DNA from: 66-474 sp051954935
GTDB taxonomy: Bacteria; Pseudomonadota; Gammaproteobacteria; Xanthomonadales; Rhodanobacteraceae
Reading direction: 5' to 3'
NCBI GenBank assembly: GCA_051954935.1
Contig: JBQCHG010000073.1
Location: forward strand, 1-19,553
DNA: 19,553 bases
Both the position numbers and the translations under genes were made by a program. The notes beneath the pieces were generated by a model. That model made no database searches. It worked only from the letters and a program-made list of their open reading frames with translations, and was not told where the DNA came from. Below, piece after piece: positions 8,064 through 13,056 of this stretch. Within the stretch, counting starts at the first letter, position 1; the number at the start of each line of letters is the position of its first letter.

Positions 8064-8093
8064 ATTCTTGAACGCCGGCGCGCATTCCGTCAA
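8064..8093 (-). promoter_or_regulatory. Candidate promoter of the ACBP gene
   Basis: Read on the minus strand, TTGACG (8093-8088) and AAGAAT (8069-8064) are separated by 18 nt. They match the sigma-70 -35 at 5 of 6 and the -10 at 4 of 6 positions. Transcription would start near 8057 and leave a leader of about 60 nt before the ACBP start at 7993. The ACBP gene could alternatively be read from the upstream phasin-like gene. Confidence 0.35.
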
Positions 8094-8107
8094 CGCGGAG
8101 CATCACC

Positions 8108-8560
8108 TCACTTGACCGGCGGTTCCTGGCGCGGCGGTTCGGCTTGCCTGCTCGCCCGCAGCTCGCGCTCAAGCTCCTCCACGCGCGTCGACAGGTTTTC
8201 GAAATCCTCGCGCGTGGGCATGCGCATGCGCTGCATGGCGCGCGCGAGCCGGTCGTCGAACATCTGCTCGAATCGCCCGAACGCATCGCCGGTGCGCTTG
8301 CGTGCCTCGCTCATCCAGGGTTCGGTGCGACGCTGCACTTGTTCGAACTGGGTTTGCGTATAGGCCCGGGTCTTGTCCTGCATGCGCGAGCCTTCCTCGA
8401 CCAGAGTGTCGAAAAATTTTCCGCCTTCCTGCTGCGCCTTGGAGAAAGCACCCAGGCCCGCCAGCCAGATCTGCTGGGCAGATTCCATCAGGCTGCGGCC
8501 GAATGCCTTCGTCTGTTCCGCGCTGCCCGTCGAATCGCCGAGGGTTTCATTGTCGTCCAT
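8108..8560 (-). CDS. Phasin-like (PHA granule-associated) protein
   Basis: A 150-residue protein of the PhaI/PhaF-type phasin family (Pfam Phasin, PF05597). The N-terminal amphipathic part contains the family pattern SAQQIWLAGLGAFSKAQQEG (residues about 27-46), then KFFDTLVEEG. The C-terminal third ends in the coiled-coil stretch PTREDFENLSTRVEELEREL and a proline/glutamine tail. Such proteins coat polyhydroxyalkanoate granules in PHA producers, but members also occur in bacteria without obvious PHA synthesis, where their role is unclear. No PHA synthase is in the window. GGAG at about 8570-8573 (minus strand) precedes the ATG at 8560. The gene starts 37 nt after aat and probably shares its transcript. 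The family assignment is good; a granule role is inference. Confidence 0.85.
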   Translation of the reverse strand: MDDNETLGDSTGSAEQTKAFGRSLMESAQQIWLAGLGAFSKAQQEGGKFFDTLVEEGSRMQDKTRAYTQTQFEQVQRRTEPWMSEARKRTGDAFGRFEQMFDDRLARAMQRMRMPTREDFENLSTRVEELERELRASRQAEPPRQEPPVK

Positions 8561-8597
8561 ACCGATTACTCCATCTTGCGAGTCCGGGCCTCACAAT

Positions 8598-9335
8598 CTA
8601 CGCCGATCGGTGTGCGAATTCATGCAGCGTGGATACGCGCGTGAACGGCAGGCGCCACTCCGCCGGCCCGGGCTGGGCTACCAGTGTTCGCAGGCGGCGC
8701 AGATATTCAACGCGCGGAATCGTGATCGCACCCATGCGTTGCAGGTGAGGGTTCGGCACCTGTGCGTCCAGCAGCGGAAAGCCCCAGCCGTTCAAGGTGC
8801 GGCACAAGGCGAGCAGGGCGACCTTGGATCCGTCGTTCGCGCGCGAGAACATGGACTCGGCGCTGAACGCGCGCCCGATGCTGACGCCGTAAATGCCGCC
8901 GACCATGGCTTCGCCATCCCAGACTTCCAGCGAATGCGCGAATCCCGATTCGTGCAGGCGCGTGTAGGCGACGAGCATTTCGTCGGTGATCCATGTGCCG
9001 GGTTCGCCGGCGCGCGGTGCGGCGCACTCGCGCATCACTCGTGCGAACGCACGATCCATGCTCAGCGTCCATTTCGAGCTTTTCAGCGTGCGCTTCAAAC
9101 GCCGCGAGACGTGCACGCCATCGGTGGCGAACACGCAGCGCGGATCGGGCGACCACCACAGCAGCGGATCGCCTTGCGAGTACCAGGGGAAGATGCCTTG
9201 TGCATACGAGGCAAGCAGGCGTTGCGGGGAGAGATCGCCTCCGAAGGCAAGCAGGCCGTTGGGATCGTGCAAGGCACGTTCGGGGTCCGGAAAGGCGTCC
9301 GGATCGTCGTCGCGCAATTGCACCAGCCGGATCAT
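8598..9335 (-). CDS. aat: Leucyl/phenylalanyl-tRNA--protein transferase
   Basis: A 245-residue enzyme that transfers Leu or Phe from aminoacyl-tRNA to proteins with N-terminal Arg or Lys, marking them for ClpS/ClpAP degradation (bacterial N-end rule). Sequence landmarks are FPDPERAL, DPNGLLAFGGDLSP, YAQGIFPWYS, LLWWSPDPRCVF, GTWITDEMLVAYTRLHE, GFAHSLEVW, GGIYGVSIGRAFSAESMFSR, SKVALLAL and DAQVPNPHLQRMGA, matching E. coli Aat along its length. The open frame continues to 9815, but the ATG at 9335 gives the conserved MIRLVQL start and the upstream frame lies inside the neighbouring gene. It overlaps the upstream FemAB-like gene by 4 nt (ATGA), which implies translational coupling. In E. coli aat is next to cydC and two genes from trxB. 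Confidence 0.97.
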   Translation of the reverse strand: MIRLVQLRDDDPDAFPDPERALHDPNGLLAFGGDLSPQRLLASYAQGIFPWYSQGDPLLWWSPDPRCVFATDGVHVSRRLKRTLKSSKWTLSMDRAFARVMRECAAPRAGEPGTWITDEMLVAYTRLHESGFAHSLEVWDGEAMVGGIYGVSIGRAFSAESMFSRANDGSKVALLALCRTLNGWGFPLLDAQVPNPHLQRMGAITIPRVEYLRRLRTLVAQPGPAEWRLPFTRVSTLHEFAHRSA

Positions 9336-10480
9336 GCGATGTCCCGTTGCGCGAAGGGAGAATGTTCGAACAGTTCGCGCCCGTACGCCTCCAGCATCGC
9401 GGCTTCCCGTTTCAGCGCGCCGCGCACTGCTTCCCGGAAGCGCTCGTCGGCGAGATAGTGCCGCGAGTGCGTGCGCACCGGCAGGAAGCCGCGCGCCAGC
9501 TTGTGTTCGCCCTGCGCGCCGGGTTCGAAGCGCGCCAGACCGGCGCGCAGGCAATGCTCGATGCCCTGGTAATAGCACAGTTCGAAATGCAGGCCGGGCA
9601 GCTGTTCGTGCGCGCCCCAGTAGCGCCCGTACAACGTGTCGCCTGACGAGAGGTACAAAGCTCCCGCGACGATCTCTCCATTCCGGCGCGCAAATGCCAC
9701 GTGCGAGCGTGTCGGCAGCGTGCGACCGAGATGACGGAAGAAGTCGCGCGTCAGCGTGGCCGTGTTGCCCTTCATGTCGAACGTGGAGAGATACAACGCG
9801 TGCATTGCATCCCACTCGGCATCATCCAGCGTGCCGCCGTTCCGGAATTCGCATGCCAGGCCGGCCCTGGCGACTTGCGCTCGTTCGTGCCGGATCGCCT
9901 TGCGCCGCTTGTGCGTCAGCGCGTCCAGGAAGTCGGCGAAATCGCGCCAGCCGTCTTCGTTGCGCCAGTGGTACTGCCAGTCGTAGCGAGGCAACCATAG
10001 TTCGTGATCGAAGGCGACCAGCTCGTCCTCGCGCAGGAAATTCACGTGGACGGACGACAGGCCCAGTTCGTGCGTCAGGTCCAGCAGCGCCTGTGCGAGC
10101 GTCACGCGGCATCTCGTCAAAGCCGGGTTCGTCGCTGCCAGCAGCCGCGGTCCGGTCACGGGGGAATAGGGCACGGCGCACAACAGCTTCGGATAGTAAT
10201 CGCCGCCGGCGCGTTCCCATGCGTACGCCCACGACCAGTCGAACACGTACTCGCCGTGCGAGTTGTCCTTGAGATAAAGCGGCAATGCGCCGACCAGCTC
10301 ATCGCCCTCCTGCAGCGTCAGGTGCTGCGCACGCCAGCCGAGCGCATCGCGGATGCAGCCGGTGCGTTCGAGGCCGGATAAAAAAGCATGCAAGACGAAA
10401 GGGTTGTCGTCGCCGACCAGCGCGTCCCAATCCGCGGCGTTGATCTCGTCCAGGGACGCATGGGTGCGCAGCGAGAGCAT
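9332..10480 (-). CDS. FemAB-like GNAT-fold protein (PF04339/COG3146 family)
   Basis: A 382-residue protein of the family labelled 'peptidogalycan biosynthesis/recognition' (FemAB-like, PF04339), a presumed acyltransferase of unknown substrate. Matching segments are FVLHAFLSGLERTGCI (about 27-42), LVGALPLYLKDNSHGEYVFD, YYPKLLCAVPYSPVTGPRLL, LTHKRRKAIRHERAQV, GALYLSSGDTLYGRYWGA, LHFELCYYQGIEHCL and FEPGAQGEHKLARGFLPV. The frame extends to an ATG at 10531, but those 17 residues translate a REP-type repeat (AGKPAPTIR is typical of such read-through), so I start at the ATG at 10480. Its stop overlaps the aat start by 4 nt. Aat belongs structurally to the FemABX-like GNAT group that uses aminoacyl-tRNA, which makes this pairing suggestive. 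The substrate is unknown. Confidence 0.88.
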   Translation of the reverse strand: MLSLRTHASLDEINAADWDALVGDDNPFVLHAFLSGLERTGCIRDALGWRAQHLTLQEGDELVGALPLYLKDNSHGEYVFDWSWAYAWERAGGDYYPKLLCAVPYSPVTGPRLLAATNPALTRCRVTLAQALLDLTHELGLSSVHVNFLREDELVAFDHELWLPRYDWQYHWRNEDGWRDFADFLDALTHKRRKAIRHERAQVARAGLACEFRNGGTLDDAEWDAMHALYLSTFDMKGNTATLTRDFFRHLGRTLPTRSHVAFARRNGEIVAGALYLSSGDTLYGRYWGAHEQLPGLHFELCYYQGIEHCLRAGLARFEPGAQGEHKLARGFLPVRTHSRHYLADERFREAVRGALKREAAMLEAYGRELFEHSPFAQRDIA

Positions 10481-10489
10481 GCATCTGAT

Positions 10490-10566
10490 TGTAGGAGCCG
10501 GCTTGCCGGCGACCAAGGAGCTCTTGGCCATGGGCCGCGCCTTTTTTGCGCGCAGGTGTTCCTACA
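10490..10566. repeat. REP/BIME-like palindromic element between trxB and the FemAB-like gene
   Basis: The element is bounded by TGTAGGA (10490-10496) and its inverted copy TCCTACA (10560-10566). The left half is a REP hairpin, GCCGGC-TT-GCCGGC (10497-10510), inside GTAGGAGC...GCGACC. Next come an imperfect palindrome CCAAG/CTTGG (10513-10527) and GGCCATGGGCC, with 10519-10533 identical to 6102-6116 downstream of smc. A T6 run at 10542-10547 faces the wrong strand to terminate trxB. The element fills almost the whole 93-nt gap. GTAGGAGC-type repeats of this shape are known from Pseudomonas and related genomes. Confidence 0.8.
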
Positions 10567-10573
10567 TCGGCGA

Positions 10574-11536
10574 TCAGCCCGTCAGCCCGACGCTATCCAG
10601 ATACTTCTCCGCATCCAGCGCGGCCATGCAGCCGAAGCCGGCGGAAGTGACGGCCTGGCGGTACACCTGGTCGGCGACGTCGCCCGCCGCGAACACGCCG
10701 CGCACCGACGTCGCCGTCGCGCCGCCTTCGAGCCCGGTGCGGATCCTGATATAGCCATTGCTCATGTCGAGCTGGCCTTCGAAGATGCTGGTATTGGGCG
10801 TGTGGCCGATCGCCACGAACATGCCGCTGACCGCGATTTCGCGCGTGCCCTTGCCGTCGGTGCTCTTCAGGCGCACGCCGGTCACTCCGGAATCGTCGCC
10901 CAGCACTTCGTCCACCACATGGTTCCAGACCAGCTCGATCTTGCCCGCGCGCGCCTTCTCGAACAGCTTGTCCTGCATGATCTTCTCCGCGCGCAGCTTG
11001 TCGCGGCGGTGTACCAGCGTGACCTTGCGGCAGATGTTGGCGAGATACAGGGCTTCCTCGACCGCGGTATTGCCGCCGCCGATCACTGCGACGTCCTGGT
11101 CGCGGAAGAAGAAGCCGTCGCAGGTGGCGCAGGCGGAGACGCCGCGACCCTTGAACAGTTCCTCGGACTGGATGCCGAGGTATTTCGCGTTGGCGCCGGT
11201 GGCGATGATCAACGCATCGCAACTGTATTCGCCGTTGTCACCCTTGAGGCGGAACGGACGCTGGGTCACGTCCACGCTGTGGATGTGATCGAACACGATC
11301 TCGGTGTCGAAGCGTTCCGCGTGCTTCAGCAGCCGTGCCATCAGGTCCGGCCCCTGCACGCCGGCATCGTCGCCCGGCCAGTTGTCCACGTCGGTCGTGG
11401 TCATCAACTGGCCGCCCTGCGCCAGGCCCGTGATCAGCATCGGTTTCAGGTTCGCACGCGCCGCGTACACCGCGGCGGTGTAACCGGCGGGACCGGAACC
11501 GAGGATCAAAAGGCGGCTGTGCTTGGGGGTGCTCAT
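10574..11536 (-). CDS. trxB: Thioredoxin reductase (NADPH)
   Basis: A 320-residue low-molecular-weight flavoprotein that reduces thioredoxin with NADPH in the cytoplasm. The FAD-binding motif is GSGPAG at residues 13-18, with the continuing AAVYAARA helix. The redox-active pair is Cys136 and Cys139 in SACATCDGFFF. The NADPH-binding motif is GGGNTA at 153-158, and the second FAD contact is GVFAAGDVAD near the C-terminus. Length and motif spacing match E. coli TrxB closely. The ATG at 11536 is preceded by AAGGA (minus strand, 11547-11543) at 6 nt. trxB is the first gene of the minus-strand run and is divergent from ald. In E. coli trxB is likewise divergent from the lrp-ftsK-lolA-rarA-serS side. 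Confidence 0.98.
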   Translation of the reverse strand: MSTPKHSRLLILGSGPAGYTAAVYAARANLKPMLITGLAQGGQLMTTTDVDNWPGDDAGVQGPDLMARLLKHAERFDTEIVFDHIHSVDVTQRPFRLKGDNGEYSCDALIIATGANAKYLGIQSEELFKGRGVSACATCDGFFFRDQDVAVIGGGNTAVEEALYLANICRKVTLVHRRDKLRAEKIMQDKLFEKARAGKIELVWNHVVDEVLGDDSGVTGVRLKSTDGKGTREIAVSGMFVAIGHTPNTSIFEGQLDMSNGYIRIRTGLEGGATATSVRGVFAAGDVADQVYRQAVTSAGFGCMAALDAEKYLDSVGLTG

Positions 11537-11703
11537 GTATAATCCTTCGGATTTTTTCGGTGGTTCACCCGACCCGCGCCACGCGCGTATTCCTGATCAA
11601 TCACCACTGCATTGCCCGCGAGGCGATGCGTTTCGGTTGCGCAGGATGGGGAGAGGCGAGCCTGAATTCAAGCTGGCGATTGTCGCACACAGGAAAGACA
11701 AAC
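11537..11703. promoter_or_regulatory. Divergent trxB/ald control region
   Basis: This 167-nt space must hold the promoters for trxB (leftward) and ald (rightward). A perfect TATAAT occurs on the plus strand at 11538-11543, but no good -35 lies 16-18 nt upstream, so its use for ald is unproven; it would give a leader of about 155 nt. Directly after it, AATCC-TTC-GGATT (11541-11553) followed by Ts forms a small hairpin; on the minus strand the same bases cover the trxB ribosome binding site. ald has AGGAAAG at 11691-11697 as its ribosome binding site. I cannot identify an operator. Confidence 0.35.
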
Positions 11704-12774
11704 ATGCGTATCGGCATTCCTTCCGAAACCAAGACGCTCGAGGGCCGCGTTGCCCTGGTGCCCGCAGCCTGCGCCGACCTGGTTCGGCACGGCCATGAGG
11801 TATTTCTGCAGTCCGGCGCGGGCATCAAGAGCGGTTTCGCGGATGCGGCGTTCGAAAAAGTCGGCGTCAAGATCGTTCCCGATGCCGCGGCGCTTTACGA
11901 AAAGGGCGAGCTGATCGTCAAGGTGAAGGAGCCGATCGCCGGCGACCTCGCGCTGCTGAAGAAGCACCACCTGCTGTTCTGCTATCTGCATCTGGCGCCG
12001 GAGCCGGAGTTGACCAGGCGTCTGCTCGACATCGGCCTGACCGGCGTGGCGTTCGAGTCGGTGGAAGACGAGCAGGGCAACCTGCCGCTGCTGGCGCCGA
12101 TGTCGGTGATCGCAGGGCGTCTTGCCACGCAGTGCGGCACGACGTTGCTGCACCAGCCGGAAGGCGGCAAGGGCAAGCTGCTTGGCGGCATGCCGACCAC
12201 CGAGCGCGGCAAGGTCGTGGTGCTGGGCGCCGGTGCGGCCGGCGGCAACTCGGCAGCCCTAGCGGCGGCGGCCGGCGCGAACGTTGTAGTGTTCGACAAG
12301 CGTCCGGATCGTTTGGCGCAGATGATGGCGCTCGGCCCCAACGTCACCGCGCTGTACGCGTATGACTCGGTAATCGCAGAGGAAGTGGCCTCCGCGGACC
12401 TGGTGATCGGCGCGGTGCTGATCCCGAGCGCCAAGGCCCCGCACGTGGTCTCCGCCGCGATGGTGAAGACCATGGAGAAGGGCAGCGTGATGGTGGACAT
12501 CTCCATCGACCAGGGCGGCTGCTTCGAGACGTCCAAGCCGACGACCTGGAAGGATCCGACCTACGTAGTGGACGGCGTGACCCACTTCTGCGTCACCAAC
12601 ATGCCGGGCGCGGTGCCGCAGACTTCCTCGCAGGCGATTTCCGCTGCGCTGCTGCCGTACGTGCTGCGTCTCGCAGCGGGTGGCGACTGGCGCGGCTATG
12701 CGCCGCTCGCCAAGGGCATCAATGTCGCCAATGGCGAGATCGTGCACCCGGCGCTCAAGGGCATGAAGCTGTAA
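11704..12774 (+). CDS. ald: Alanine dehydrogenase
   Basis: A 356-residue NAD-dependent enzyme interconverting L-alanine and pyruvate plus ammonium. Residues known to bind substrate in the Mycobacterium tuberculosis enzyme fall at equal positions: Arg15 (TLEGRVAL), Lys75 (VKVKEP), His96 (CYLHLA), and Asp269 for its Asp270 (VDISIDQGGCFE). The dinucleotide-binding motif GAGAAG is at 175-180, and the C-terminal VTNMPGAVPQTSSQA segment is typical of the family. A longer frame from 11560 exists, but the ATG at 11704 matches the family start (MRIGIPSETK) and has AGGAAAG 6 nt upstream. The gene occupies the place held by lrp, between trxB and ftsK, in E. coli. A palindromic repeat begins 3 nt after its stop. 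Confidence 0.96.
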   Translation: MRIGIPSETKTLEGRVALVPAACADLVRHGHEVFLQSGAGIKSGFADAAFEKVGVKIVPDAAALYEKGELIVKVKEPIAGDLALLKKHHLLFCYLHLAPEPELTRRLLDIGLTGVAFESVEDEQGNLPLLAPMSVIAGRLATQCGTTLLHQPEGGKGKLLGGMPTTERGKVVVLGAGAAGGNSAALAAAAGANVVVFDKRPDRLAQMMALGPNVTALYAYDSVIAEEVASADLVIGAVLIPSAKAPHVVSAAMVKTMEKGSVMVDISIDQGGCFETSKPTTWKDPTYVVDGVTHFCVTNMPGAVPQTSSQAISAALLPYVLRLAAGGDWRGYAPLAKGINVANGEIVHPALKGMKL

Positions 12775-12776
12775 AA

Positions 12777-12933
12777 GAATCTCTGAACAAGCCGCTGCGC
12801 TCGGCACGCCGCGCCGGCGGTGCTTGGCGTGTACTGACGTGTACATTCCTGTGCCTGCGCTCCGGCGTCACGCGGCAACGGAGCATTTTTGCCATGGATG
12901 GCAGCTTCGCTCGCGACGCTTCTTCAGGGATTC
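12777..12933. repeat. MITE-like intergenic repeat (copy B) between ald and ftsK
   Basis: The element is bounded by imperfect 16-nt inverted repeats, GAATCTCTGAACAAGC (12777-12792) and GCTTCTTCAGGGATTC (12918-12933), which pair at 14 of 16 positions. Inside are GCTGCGCTCGGC (12794-12805), GCGCCGGCGGTGCT (12811-12824), both shared with copy A, and the perfect hairpin TGCCATGGATGGCA (12890-12903). Positions 12909-12931 are an exact 23-nt inverted match to 7688-7710. At 157 nt with terminal inverted repeats and no coding capacity it resembles a non-autonomous mobile element, but I see no clear target-site duplication. Confidence 0.7.
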
Positions 12934-13014
12934 GCGAACCGGCCTTGCTGCAATCCAGTACGGATATCCGCATTGGTTCGCAGGAATCCGTGTCAAATGC
13001 CGTTTTGAAGCGGG

Positions 13015-13020
13015 TATAGT
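13015..13020 (+). promoter_or_regulatory. Candidate -10 element of ftsK
   Basis: TATAGT lies in a non-repeat stretch between repeat copy B and ftsK. No clear -35 is present at the right distance. Transcription would start near 13027, leaving a leader of about 30 nt that includes a GAGG ribosome binding site and a four-codon open frame (13031-13045). Confidence 0.4.
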
Positions 13021-13056
13021 CGGCGCCACGATGATGCAAGTTTGAGGTCGCAACAC

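Noticed and set aside
10542..10547. T6 run next to GC-rich palindromes as an intrinsic terminator
   Set aside because: The T-run is on the plus strand, but both flanking genes are on the minus strand, where it reads as an A-run; it is better explained as part of the REP element.
11541..11557. AATCC-TTC-GGATT plus Ts as a terminator or riboswitch
   Set aside because: The 5-bp AT-containing stem with a 3-nt loop is too weak, and it lies between divergent gene starts where no transcript needs ending.
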